A stretch of DNA of 64,000 bases from Lepas anatifera. Taxonomy: Eukaryota; Arthropoda; Thecostraca; Lepadidae. Positions 43,841-55,013 of this stretch are shown one piece after another. The stretch is from the NCBI GenBank assembly GCA_034440635.1, contig JAOTON010000337.1, positions 1,241,501 to 1,305,500 of the forward strand, given 5' to 3'. The stretch's first letter is position 1, and each line of letters starts with the position of its first letter. The notes under the pieces are model-generated. The model searched no databases. It was not told the DNA's origin and saw only the letters and a list, made by a program, of their open reading frames with translations. Both the position numbers and the translations under genes were made by a program.

Positions 43841-44595
43841 TAATTATTGTTATAGCCCAGTGTAAAGGCCTATCGCTGTCATGCTAGTTTTTCATACTTT
43901 ATATTTTCATACTTTCTATTTTTCATGATTTGTTTTTGTTTTCCGCTCAAAAATTGGATATTTGCACTGTGGCTACTAAGCTAGTTGAGCTTGTGGGGTC
44001 ACATGAATAAAATTTTACTTTAAAAATCATGGAGCTTAGATCTGAGAGCCACCTGATAGCTTTGTCAAATGATTCCTCATTTAATGTAGGTACTAGATCA
44101 GCAAGTGGCAATACAGTTCAGGACCATATAGAATACTGAACTGCATTATGTCGTATTAGTCAAATTCAAAGCTTGCATTTTAGCATTAATCATATTCCTG
44201 TTAGCGGCAGATGATATCCCCTTCCTCGTGTTTACACAGATATTGCTAACGGTTAATTAAAAGCTTCTGAAGTTGTGTGACTTTTTCTACAACTATATGA
44301 GACAGATTTCGTGAAAGTTTGGAGGTAAAATCCTGCCCAGGGTTGAACCTGTGTTGTAGTTTTTAGGGAGGGCATATTTGCAAACTGGCTGTAACAATAT
44401 TGAAAACAATTCGAATATTTGAATATTTTTAAGTAAACGCAATGTGAGAAGTCGTTGAAAGTTTCATGTATTGCTCTCAGAGACGGTTACGGAGGCTCAA
44501 AACGGACCGTTCTTAGTGTAATTGGGTAGCAGTCTTGCAGAGTGAAAATTCTGCTTACAGATGCTTACAGGACTGTGTGCTTCTCAGGCACGTGA
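43841..44595. other. Unassigned AT-rich sequence
   Basis: No gene or repeat family recognised. Confidence 0.35.
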
Positions 44596-44599
44596 TTAA

Positions 44600-45623
44600 C
44601 CCTCGCCCCACCGGGGCATCGATGGCCCCCTAAGGTTTTTCAAGATAGCAGAAAAACGAAGAGACGCAGCACCGCGGTTGAGGGCTCTACCTCTCACTGC
44701 ATCATTTTCCCATCATCCCTGAAATTTTTTACTCAGGGTCACCCAAGGTCAGGTCACCAGACGAGGTCAACCAAGGTCACCTCACTTCAACTTTAGAGCT
44801 CTGTAAGAGCTACATTTCGAAGTCGATCGATTTGAAACTTCCTACACTTCATGACCCTTCCAGGGTCTACAAGGTGTATATCCGGGATTTTTCGAGTTCG
44901 TGCCCTGAGGTCAGGTCACGAGGCGACCTCTCCCATTGGAAAAGCATGGGGAAAAGCTGTTTCATGATATAAAAGCCACAAAAATGATTGCAAATACTCA
45001 GACTGCTCAGAACAACGTTTTTTGGCATCCTTTCACGGATCCCAGGGGTCATATTTGCCCTTTAACTTTTTAAAGGTCATCCAAGGTCACGAGGGGTCAA
45101 AAACAGTATTTTGACAATAACTTTTGACCTAAATAAGCTAGAGCAATGAAACAAACACCATCGTGTATGTCTCGTCACTGGCTTTCCTTTGATTTACGGC
45201 AAGGTCACTTTCTGACCTTTCCTGACCTCAGGTCATATTAGGTCACGAGGTGACCTCTGGAGGTCAAACCACTGGCGGGAGGTCTTTACGTTCCACATAG
45301 CGGAAAAAGAACTGGCAATTTTCTATCACATATACTTTTCCAGATCTCAATAGCTCTAATGGCATAAGAGTTATGCACAGTCTTCTTAAGCATTGCATAT
45401 TTGAGTGAAAATAGCCTACCGTGACCTTTTTTTACCTCTGGAGGTCAAACCATTGATCTGAGCGCTTAAACATGCAAATAGATTTCTTACTGAATTTGCG
45501 CGAGCTTTCTAATGCAGTTTGCAGATTTGTGCTAACTCCCATATTTTCGGAGTTAGAAGGGGGGCCATCGATGGCCCCCGGTGGGGCGAAGGTGGCGCCG
45601 GACCCCCGCCGGTGGGGCGCGGG
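44600..45623 (+). mobile_element. piggyBac-like TTAA element, family D, full-length copy
   Basis: The ends CCCTCGCCCCACCGGGG and CCGGTGGGGCGCGGG lie between TTAA at 44596-44599 and 45624-45627; 1024 bp. The interior is rich in AGGTCA/TGACC, with GATAGCAGAAAAACGAAGAG near the left end (shared with family E) and GACCTCTGGAGGTCAAACCA twice (45251 and 45433 regions, with small changes). There is no ORF for a transposase, so it is non-autonomous. Confidence 0.8.
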
Positions 45624-45785
45624 TTAAGAGGATCTCACGCGTTTGTGGGTGTGCTTCCGCTTTCTAAGTTAAATGAATGAGACAAACACATTATATTATA
45701 GTAGCTGATTTGCCCTTAAACCCCAACACACAAAAACACATTGTTGATGCATTTGGTTCCAGGAACGACTAAGGAAAGTTTTTTC

Positions 45786-45963
45786 CATAGGCGGATCAAG
45801 GAGACAAATCATTCAGACTTCTCTTGACTTTTGAATCGGCGGATAAAGGTCGGATAGGATAAAAATTATCAATAGCCGAGTAACATATATCCATGCCTCT
45901 TAGACATTGGCCATATCCATCTTGCTCACAACATTTTGCTTTTAATGGTCTGCATCCGCCTCT
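45786..45963. mobile_element. Small TIR element with CATAGGCGGAT end
   Basis: CATAGGCGGATCAAGG on the left and GCATCCGCCTCT on the right, with flanks GTTTTTTC and GATTTTTC (7 of 8). The ends are like family B but the AT-rich body is not. A further family-like right end, TCCTGGAACCGCCTCTG, occurs at 46237-46253, so the true right border could be there. Confidence 0.55.
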
Positions 45964-46070
45964 GATTTTTCGAGCTATGAAATTGATCTCGAGGTAAGAG
46001 AGGTTGTGCAGTATATTTTGCTTACTAGGCTATGCAACAGAAAAATGATTATGTGTATTATAAATTTCAC

Positions 46071-46220
46071 TTGTGACGGATACAAGGGTGGCCAGGAGAC
46101 TCAAGCCCGCCCCCGTGAAATGTCAGAGTGCCTTTAGTAAATGCATAGACAGAGGCTGCTCCGAGGCAAAGGTGGGGTAGGCTCTCCCCCTCCCGAAATG
46201 AAGTGCTGAATCTGTCACTG
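46071..46220 (-). mobile_element. hAT-like MITE family A, copy 6
   Basis: The ends TTGTGACGGATACAAGG and CTGAATCTGTCACTG are mutated versions of the family ends. The flanks AATTTCAC and TATTTCAT agree at 6 of 8. The interior AAATGTCAGAGTGCCTTTAG matches copies 4 and 5. Confidence 0.7.
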
Positions 46221-46253
46221 TATTTCATCATGCCATTCCGGTCCTGGAACCGC

Positions 46254-46400
46254 CTCTGAATTTTGCATTTCCACATGAATCAAACGTTTTTCAATAAAAG
46301 AATCACATCGTGAATCAAATTTATACATTAATCATGTTTTGCATCCATTTGCGTCAAGATGGATGAGGTTTGTGAAATCAGGGAACAGGGATCGATGGAG
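46254..46400. other. Unassigned sequence
   Basis: Nothing recognised. Confidence 0.3.
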
Positions 46401-46453
46401 TCCAGAAAGTATAAGGTAAGGTTATACTTTCTGGAGTCCAGAAAGTATAAAGT
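46401..46453 (+). repeat. Snap-back repeat: hairpin plus third copy
   Basis: TCCAGAAAGTATAA (46401-46414) is followed after seven bases by its exact complement (46422-46435), and then the forward form recurs (GGAGTCCAGAAAGTATAA, 46433-46450). This forward-inverted-forward layout fits template switching during replication. Confidence 0.85.
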
Positions 46454-47435
46454 AAAAATACAGTTTCCAAATCATTGTTTTTAAATGGATTTTAGCTGAA
46501 GACAAGTTTATCCAAGTTTATATTCCTAAAATCTGACTAGTAGATTTGGAGATCTTAGGAGGAAGGGGGTGAATGCGGTCCACTGACAGGAATTGGGTAG
46601 CCAGGATCCTGACAGAAATGTGGTTTAACAAAAGTCACGCAGAAGAGCCCCAGAGGTCAATCAGGGCCTCACCAGGCCAGAAGTATGACCTAATAGTAGC
46701 CCAAATAGCCTCTGCAAAACATGGAATACCAAGATGGGATCATTCCTTGGCCTCGGTACCAACCTTATTCCCAAGTAACTATCCGTGGGTCTTTAAAGGT
46801 TTGTTAGGGTGGTTGGATATGATGTGCCCTTTCATGGGGGCTACAAATTCTCCCCACCTAGCTCCCAGGGAAAAGGTCTGAAAAAAGCGATGAGTGTCGA
46901 TCAATGCGATTTTAGATGAGCTCTGAGCTTTGGGGGCAAACTTTACGATGTATAATTGTTATGGCAAAAAATTAGAATGAAAATATAGCCACTTCTTCAT
47001 ATACTACCCCATTGCTCATATATGACCCCAATGTGTCTTATCTCCGCGTGTCTTACCTATACCCCCAATTCTACTTAACAACCGGACATCAATACATTCA
47101 GTACTATTCGGCAGGCAAAACTCACAAGAATTACAACTCGATTCACTTTAGCTCGTCAGGTAAATTAGCGTATAAACTGGAACCCAGGTACTAGATTTAA
47201 GTGGAAAATTATTTTGAAATCCGGCAAAAATTTAGCCCTAAAACGAATAGCGGACGTCACATTCAAAATCAACGTCATGAACTTGCTGGGTTAGCATGCT
47301 CCATACCAGCCTCAGCTTATAGCCATATTTTTGTTGTTCGGGGAACTTGCCCCACTTAAAACGTTTGGGCTTAATATCAATCCAGGCAAAAGTGTGAAAT
47401 ATTTCTCTGCATCTTGTCGTTTACTGGACACCGAT
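46454..47435. other. Unassigned sequence
   Basis: No repeat family recognised. A 102-codon plus frame at 46573-46881 has no known domain. Confidence 0.35.
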
Positions 47436-47760
47436 ATTTCTGTCGTCATTATCTGCCGGCGTGTTCTGTGAGGCGGCAGTGCGTGAGAGCCGCCGCCGTC
47501 GGCAGCGGCGGAGGCGGGCGGCGCGGCCGTTATCGGGCGGGCCGTCGGCCATGTTGGGACCAGGCCTGAAATCCAGCCGCCGCGACAGCCTCCACTGACG
47601 AGAAGCCAGCTGCAGACCTGTCGGCAGATAAATCAATTCCAGTCGCGCCGCTGCCGAGTCTGCGCGCAGAGACAGGGAGCTGTTGAAACCAACCAAGCCG
47701 TGGGCTTCAACAGAAAAACGGCGCGAACGTGCCGGGCGCTGTGGCTCTGCCCGCTCTATG
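47436..47760. promoter_or_regulatory. CpG-rich block
   Basis: Dense CpG with GCGGCGGAGGCGGGCGGC and GGGCGGGCCGTCGGCCATGT; the GGGCGGG phrase is an Sp1-type site. The 115-codon minus frame is arginine-rich, low-complexity and not convincing. Confidence 0.4.
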
Positions 47761-48694
47761 TATATCACCGGCTCGTTTTTGCAGCACCGAAACTGCAGTA
47801 CAAAGCTGTGGCAGGACTCAGCGATTCAGCTATCTCATCCTGGGTGACTATTTTTTGGTTTACCTGAAATCCAATATAGGATCCGTTAAGAGATGTTTCA
47901 AATACATCATGAAATAAAAGGAACTATCAAAAATGCAACTACTGCGCCGACTAAAGCGACAAAAATGAATCGTAAAATGTAATTTGATAAGTTTCTAAGT
48001 TCCATCGGGTTATTTTTATAATTTCAAAATAAAGTGATCGCGCACTCGGTGAGGATGATAGTCCGAACTACAGTAATACTACGCCAAAATTGGCCATGCC
48101 AAACTGTCTGACAAACAATGATATTAGTAAATAGTACCTAAGAAAACGGACGACTCCAATGGGGTTTTTCTTACCGACTACTCGCGAAAGATGACTGCTA
48201 AGTTGTAATCATTCCGGATAACCTGTGAGTATTGAATCATGAAAATTTGTCAAGAGCCTATCAGGCAGGTAAAACGAATTTAGTTCAGTCTAATATTGTT
48301 CAGATATAATATCGATCAATCGATCAAATGTAATATCGATATTGTTCAGTCTAATGCTACTTATTCAGTCTTTAGTATAGTGTTCAGTTTCTTTATGGTG
48401 TAGGCCTTTGAGTTTGTGTACTGTGCCTTCGGTTTCGAGTTTTTTTCAAGCGCACTTATGCAATATATACTTAAAAACATATTGCGAACGCTTATCAAAG
48501 CTAATGTTCAACTATTAGGCATATTTTACCAACCGTTTGATTTAGTGATTTTGTTGATATATCATGGAACAACAGCCATTGGACTAATGCGATTGGGGTT
48601 TGAAATACACTGTTTTTGACAGTAATTTCCTCTACGGAAAGTGATAAGATAAGTCAGGGGCGTTACATTAATGTACTCACTACGTGATCTCTTA
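47761..48694. other. Unassigned AT-rich sequence
   Basis: A short duplicated phrase around AATATCGAT (48309-48341) is the only local structure seen. Confidence 0.35.
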
Positions 48695-48725
48695 AAATAA
48701 CACGTTTTAATACCACGTGTTATTT
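48695..48725. repeat. Perfect 11-bp inverted repeat
   Basis: AAATAACACGT and ACGTGTTATTT are separated by nine bases. The right arm contains a CACGTG E-box at its edge (CCACGTGT). Confidence 0.8.
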
Positions 48726-49281
48726 CGAGTGATTTCAAGCCGCATGCCATCAGAAATGCTGAGGAGTGGAAGCACTTCCGAGGAAGTCTGCCAGACAGGA
48801 CTTGCAGGAAGTATTGGAAAACTTTCCCGGCTGTTTAAACTGTTGCGAAGTTTGAGAGAGCTGTCAGGTCGCAATCCAAACAAAGATTTCCGTCGAGTTG
48901 CCGCTCTGCACTGCCGACCACTACGCAGATGGCATGACTTGGAAACAGCCAGCGGTCTCGTGCTCTCGTCCTGGCCCTGCTCACTCTTTTGGATTGCAGA
49001 TATCAGACTGAAAAGCGTCTCTTATGTGTTATTTTAGATGCATTTAAAGGCGCTTATTGCTATTGAAGATTGCATAATGCACTTGACCAGCTTTGTCCTC
49101 GAAGGTCGAGCAGTGTGAACAGATTCAGCGCTCTGGACTGAAGCTCTGCCTGGTTATTGTGAACCACCCTCGACACTCCTTCAACAAGTTCTGTTGTCCG
49201 CGCTCTCCGACGGCTCGTCAGTGCACTCCTAAGCTTGTGGCTGTGAAGTTTTTGATCATTTGCGTGGTACGTAACTACCCC
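48726..49281. other. Unassigned sequence
   Basis: It includes a 106-codon plus frame (48717-49037) with charged residues but no motif I can identify. It could be a worn transposon ORF. Confidence 0.3.
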
Positions 49282-49538
49282 CATAGGCGGATCCAGAATC
49301 TCCGATCTGGGTGTCACACGTATTCGGAGGGGAGGACGCCATTCAGACCAAGGGGCGTCGCTTTTTGGCTGAAAAATCTATCAGGCGTACGCCAAATCCT
49401 ATCGCGGGGGCGCTGATAATCGCATCAGGGGGGGGACATTTCAGGGGGCACCATCAATCCGACAGGGGACGCCGTAACCATTTCCCGGGGCGCCGAGGGC
49501 CGATCGGGGGAGGGCAAGTCCCCCTGGATCCGCCTATG
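49282..49538. mobile_element. hAT-like MITE family B, copy 3
   Basis: The ends CATAGGCGGATCCAG and CTGGATCCGCCTATG are perfect inverted repeats. The body follows copies 1 and 2 (CCAAATCCTATCGCGGG, CATTTCAGGGGGCACC, GGGGCGCCGAGGGCCGATCG). The target duplication is weak (ACTACCCC against ACTTCAAA). Confidence 0.8.
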
Positions 49539-50403
49539 ACTTCAAACTCTTCGGATCCAGGCGATAAGGGGAAAGCTGGCCAATATGGAATCGTATCTGT
49601 GTTAAAGCACTGTATTGTTAACCATCGCCTTATCGGATTTGTTTTACACCCTTGCTCTACCGGAGGAGATGGTCGATTCGACCCCGGGCCATTCGAAAAT
49701 TCGGATAGCTAGAAAGGCGCAGTAAGCTGCAACTGCTTTTTGTGATCTGATCTCTGTGCGATTTTTGGCCTTAGGTTGATTTGTGACCTTGATAGGTCAC
49801 ATGTTTGACCCCAACATGCATAAATCATGTAAAACACTGTCACGACGCGCATTTACGCTTTTGCGTGACGGGGCTGCAACGCTTACTCATCAGTTTGGAC
49901 GGTAAATGTGATCTTTAGCCCTGGCCATAGTACGTTTGGCAGATAGATAATTATGCTGGACAGTTTGGCGGAATTCTGAGCGGGGGAGGAGGTTGGGCGA
50001 TGGGGGGTTGTCTGTCCTGTTGGTGACTGCTGAAGAACGTATACAATCTGTCAGATCGGTCACCTTCGGGGCATGCGATTCCCGTCGTTGGGCACTCTTC
50101 CCTACGTCTCTTTGTCTTGCCTATACAGACTAGTTGTGCGGGTTGGGGAATGGAAATACCGGGGACTTGTTATACTTATGTATGTGTTCACTTTTGCCTA
50201 CACTAGAAGAATACAAAAAACGAAGCGGAAATGCAAACACATTTTCGGCCCTTGGGTCTCGTGCCCGTAGGCCGATGGCAGTGTTACATTTATGTAGATG
50301 ATTATACGAATTATATTGAAAAATACCAATTCCGATGCCTGTCCCGACTTACCAAATCCCAATGCTGCCGCACTATCCTACATGTAAAATTCTGCACATT
50401 CTT

Positions 50404-50406
<3 letters not shown>
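49539..50406. other. Unassigned, with a short GGTCA fragment
   Basis: About 49770-49830 holds GTGACCTTGATAGGTCACAT and TTTGACCCC, a possible scrap of a GGTCA element. The rest is unrecognised. Confidence 0.35.

Positions 50407-50438
<32 letters not shown>
50407..50438 (+). repeat. (AG)16 microsatellite
   Basis: Sixteen uninterrupted AG dinucleotides. Confidence 0.95.
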
Positions 50439-50443
<5 letters not shown>

Positions 50444-51229
50444 CTCTCTGGAAGCTTGTCATCGTTACTAATTTAAAGAAGTCAATTTTTTAAATTGAAT
50501 GAATCGGTATTTTATGTGTGGTCCCATTTTTCCCGCTGATGGCGAAGTGGTAGCCCACGCCACTTCCTTGGGGTAATACTGTTAGATACTGGCTGATTGC
50601 TGGCGCTTTTTTTGGATACATTTTCCATTGAACAGTTTCCATTGATTTCCAGATGTTCCTTGCCGGAAACACCACGTGGAAGACCCTCAGAGAGGTTCGA
50701 GTTGTCAAGTTGTCACCTTTCTTGTTTGTTTTTCTGCATACAAGCTTGTTACTAGATGCAGTAACATGCATATATTAAGCCTTCTGGTACAAGTGTGATG
50801 GACTCAGTTGTATGCAAGCTGACCTGTTCTCTGGAGATATGTACCCTACACATATGCGTATCGGAGGGGATATTGTCTCCCTTGTCTCGACTGGTTTAAA
50901 CGTAGTAGACAGAGCTGCCAGATTTTTGCTTTGTTGTGTGTATGTGTGTGTGTGTGTCTTTGTGTTTGTTCGGTTTTTAAGAAGCCAAGTCGGCTCCGAA
51001 GAAGTCAAAACGACCAAAAAGCTGGTAAGCTAAAAAAATGATGGAAATGGTTGGTACTTTATATTTTTCGAAGTCCCTCTAGCCCCTTTTAGTCAAATAC
51101 CTCGACAGACATGCCCCAGCCCATCCTGTCGGGCGGTGCGAGAACGGCCCCAGAGACAAAATGTCTAGCTTTAGACAGGCTAACTCAGATGTGTTGGATC
51201 TTTGTTCAGATTGATATTTATCCCTGTGC
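50439..51229. other. Unassigned, with a short (TG) run
   Basis: A TG run of about 15 bases lies at 50943-50957. No gene or family otherwise. Confidence 0.35.
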
Positions 51230-51385
51230 TTTGTGGGACGTTAAACTTTGGCCTCTAAATTAACCCTTCATTGTGGGAGTTCCTCGTTCGGGTGGTGGGG
51301 TCGGGGTCTCCGTGACAAGTCCCTAGATGACTTTAGTGAGAGTCCGACTCCAGCAGCCGGACTGGGAACAACTTGGACACAATTT
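51230..51385 (+). mobile_element. SINE-like family 3, copy c
   Basis: It contains TTTGTGGGACGTTAAACTTT, GGTCGGGGTCTCCGT (51299-51313) and GATGACTTTAGTGAG, matching copy b on the opposite strand, and ends in AACTTGGACACAATTTATAA. The upstream half of the family is missing. Confidence 0.6.
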
Positions 51386-51769
51386 ATAATATAAAAAATT
51401 GGGGTAACTGGAAATTTGGTGAAGAGGATCCTGATTCCAGGGTTGGCCTTTTAAGCAATGCGAACAACTTTGCTAAGAATATTCGAGTCAGAGTACTCCA
51501 TACTTTAGAAGTATGGAGCATGCGCGAGGACAAAAATTGCAGCATTAGTGCGGTGAGGCAGAAAATGGTCAAAATAGTGGATTAAATGCTAGTTTTGTAA
51601 GTATTGTATTGTAAGCCTCTTTACGTCCCAAACATTTTTTAGAGAGGGCGGGGCAGGCTTTCTCATCTCTGAAGCTGTAGGAGCACGACTGCCCCCCCTC
51701 CCCACCTCCATTTATGCCGACTGCGTTTCGTGGTGTTTAAGGTCTGGTTTTGACGGTGCTGCCAAGTCC
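51386..51769. other. Unassigned sequence
   Basis: ATACTCCATACTTTAG... within TACTCCATACTTTAGAAGTA (51497-51517) forms a short imperfect palindrome. No gene recognised. Confidence 0.3.
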
Positions 51770-52200
51770 TCGCTCGGCTGCGCGGTGGCAGTGTATGTAT
51801 TTGTGATTAGTGAGGCGGCCGGCGTGACAGGGCGCCCCATGTTTGAGTTTGGGCTCTGCACTGGCGACACCGGCTAAATCGGCTCATTATGCCCAGATTA
51901 CCGGCCATAGAGGGCAAGTTCCCGCGCCGATCACGGCTGTGCCACCGTCCAAACTCAGCCGCAAAATGGACGCCTGAAGGACACGCCACAAAGTGAGGAC
52001 CGCGACGCTCTCTCGCCGAGAGCGGCAGGACGGTGACGTCACTGAAACCAGGGGAGATGTGATGATGCATGTGACAATGAGAGTCCGGACCAGGGAGTGG
52101 GGCAGCGGGCGCGCGGAGGGGAGGTGTGTGGGAACGCTGGTCGGCCCTGGTGTTGGCCCGCTACAGCTGCCCCGTAGCAGAGCGACGCTGACGCTCACCG
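51770..52200. promoter_or_regulatory. CpG-rich block with a perfect CRE
   Basis: GC- and CpG-rich sequence containing the palindrome TGACGTCA at 52034-52041 (the cAMP-response-element consensus). Frames on both strands (79 and 103 codons) are not protein-like. The block ends where the inverted pair described at 52204 begins. Confidence 0.45.
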
Positions 52201-52203
52201 GCG

Positions 52204-52241
52204 CACACAGTCATAACAGCCGTTCGGAATAGGCCAAAATT
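52204..52241 (+). repeat. 38-bp inverted pair, left member
   Basis: This 38-bp stretch, starting CACACAGTCATAAC and ending GGCCAAAATT, recurs inverted at 55351-55388 with two mismatches. The span between is 3.1 kb and includes a family C copy. It may be the terminal repeats of a larger element or two copies of one dispersed sequence. Confidence 0.8.
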
Positions 52242-52487
52242 CATATCTCAGCAAAGAAGGATCGGATTGCTTTGAAATTGGGTGCATCTGAAAGCTTATC
52301 AAATTTTGAGTTTTGAGAGATATCTGAGTGAGCCACAACACCCCCATTTGCCTACTTTGAGGGGGACTTTCAAAAAGTTTTTTTAAGTCATATCCAACGT
52401 TGGGTGTTAACAGCTAGTCTGAATAACTTAGACATTTTTGAACACATATAACCTTCAGGCAATCAATTTCTTAATTAAAAATTTCCC
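52242..52487. other. Unassigned sequence
   Basis: Nothing recognised between the inverted-pair member and family C copy 1. Confidence 0.3.
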
Positions 52488-52491
52488 TTAA

Positions 52492-53320
52492 CACGCGCAC
52501 TAGCAGGTGGGGGCGGTTACCCACCCCCTCCCTCGGGTTTTTCAGAGGTGACATAAAAATGGCGGCGCATAGCGCCGCCGTACTTGCTGTACCTTCTCAT
52601 CACTTTTACAACTTTTGTCAAAACTTTAAGGTCAGGTCATCTCAGGTCAGGTCACCTGTGCAGGTCAAGTAACTTGACCTCAAAAAAGTTTAAGATAGCA
52701 TAAGTCGGAGCAGGGTGAACTTATCAGATTGAAACTCATATCACATGATGGGCCCACCGAGTTCTCTAAAATAGGTTCGGGTATTTTTTTATATCGATGA
52801 CCTAAGGTCAGGTACGAGTCATGACCTCTCAATTGGAAATACATGGAAAAAATGGTTTTAAATGAATAAATTGGCAACGGGTGGTAATGGAGAGTTTATT
52901 TTAGCTGCATTAGATTCGCCTTGTCTCTGCAGTTCTAATGATTTGCATTTTTCTCCAATTTGACCTTGACAGGTCAGGTCAAATCCTTGATTTGACCTAG
53001 CAAGGTCATATTATATATCATTAGATTTGGCTTGCTGCAAGGATTCATGCAGTTGCAGTTATTTTGCTCTATCTTTACTTGTTTAGATGTGATGACTAAA
53101 AACCTTCATTTACATTTTATCCCTATGACGGCATGTTTTGACCTCTAGTGGCCTTCAATGTGACCTGAAAAATGGTTTAAATATTTTCGATGGAGAAGTG
53201 GATGGGCTACCCAACACCGTTCACCGTTTTTCGCTAGCTAGCGTGGTTCTCAAGATCTTAGGGGGTACCCGCCACCCCCCGTCAAAGCGAAGGTTGCCCA
53301 GACCCCCATCAATGCGCGTG
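52492..53320 (+). mobile_element. GGTCA-rich TTAA element, family C, copy 1
   Basis: An 829-bp element between TTAA at 52488-52491 and 53321-53324, with ends CACGCGCAC and CATCAATGCGCGTG. By eye it holds about 16 GGTCA or TGACC pentamers, against one or two expected by chance. The conserved hairpin is at 52559-52568 with 52572-52581 (loop ATA). It has no ORF of note. Confidence 0.85.
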
Positions 53321-53324
53321 TTAA

Positions 53325-54729
53325 AACAACATTGCAGTTATTATAACAGTAACTTGGCCAGAATGGGGTAGGCGGAAAAGGAATGGGGGTGCTAGGCCAT
53401 ACCCTATTCCCAGTATTCAACTCATCTCTTGTTTAGACATACGGTTTGATTTTAGCTAGCGCTGGACGCTTTCTCATGTTTCTCTTCATAAATATCTGTC
53501 TGCTTAAGCATATTTGGATGCTTAAGTGATATTATTAGTATCGATTTTGCTGCATGTAGCCAGAGGCTACCTGATTAAAAAGGGTCGAAATATTATGTAA
53601 TCAATGAGACCGCACTTCATGCATCCCCCGTATTCAAGATAAGTTCGACCTAAGTTTAATCAGGAGAGAATCACACATACATATTTTTAAGATTATATTT
53701 GTTTCTGCCGTCCTGAGCTGTTTTGGCTGCACTGCTCCTTATTAGTGAGACACGAGCGTACCTATGTGTGGTAACCACAAATCAAATAACTTGCGGAATG
53801 ACCGGTCACAAAGACATAATGCATGGTAAGTTTCTGAGGCATATCATCCCCAGGTGTCCACGAGCTATGTGCAGCACCATCGAAACAGAGCGTGCCATGA
53901 ATACCCAGTGAGATATTGGATAATGAAGGTATAAGGAGCATATCAACCATCCTATTTCACACATGTCGAGAAGAGGCGAAGTTGAGAACAGTATAAAACT
54001 CACAAGCAATTTTCCCGGACTTTACTTTGGCGCGCGGGCATGCTATCCTACATACAAAAGTATTTCCATTGAAACGTTGCGACGTGAACCAACAAAGGGA
54101 GAAGCAGCGCGTTACAAATGTAATAGGCATAGCTATTTTTCCTCCCACGACTGGGCTGAAGAACATTGGCTTCACTTTCTTCCTCCATTGTTTTCGTAGG
54201 TAGGTTGCCTTGGTTGAACGATACCTGGATGTTTACAGCCAGAAGATATCGCTGTTTACTCCTAGGCTCACTAAATCGGCGCCCGCACCTATTCAACTGG
54301 ATCTGCACGTTCTAAAAAACCTTAGCTAGTTCACAGCGTAATGGTGCTTTCTCTGTGGGCAAAAGTTGAGACTCTGTCGGGTTACGCGCTAATTTAACTC
54401 CAATATCTAGCGCCCTTTCAGCGCTTCGCTTTTGATACTTTGAAGGCACTCGGTTCTGTATGATTGCCGTGACCAGCTCCTTTTGTTCACCCAGATGACC
54501 ATATCTAAGGTTACAAGTACTGAGAACAGAACTGAGTAGCTGCAACACCTTCACCATGCAACGGCGACTAGTCAACTGAATCCTAGCCCATTGGAAGTCA
54601 TTCTCGGATCTATGGAAGGTAGACCAAAACAGTCCTAAGCTAACAAACCAGGTAAAGAACCAATAAGGATCCCTTTAGTAAACTGTAGAAAACCCCCTTT
54701 GCACGTGTTTGAATTGACACCTCGGTATG
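53325..54729. other. Unassigned sequence
   Basis: Several overlapping frames of 60-90 codons on both strands, none recognisable. No repeat family seen. Confidence 0.35.
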
Positions 54730-54845
54730 TTTTCGCCCCCCACCGCTCCCCCGCGGTGCCCGGCGCGTCCGCTTCAGCAGTGTGGGCAACGCCGCCGCCG
54801 CGGCCGCCCGGCCGCCCGGCCGGCCGGCCAGGCCTGACATTGGGC
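54730..54845. promoter_or_regulatory. Short, very GC-rich block
   Basis: It holds GCCGCCGCCGCGGCCGCCCG and a run of GGCC/CCGG tetramers. It may be a small CpG island or a slippage-prone GC repeat. Confidence 0.35.
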
Positions 54846-55013
54846 TGGAAAAATGTCCATATCTCGGCTCTGCACTATCTCCCCCAGTCAAATATTTTTG
54901 GAACTTGTAGGATACGTATGCATCTTCAATCTAACGCCAAATCTGGAGTGATGCAGATTGTGGAATTTTTGTTGGCCAACACACATAAAAGTGCAGGAAA
55001 AAATCATAGCTAG

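Noticed and set aside
48717..49037. 106-codon plus-strand protein
   Set aside because: The composition is plausible but there is no motif, no repeat copy and no supporting splice structure.
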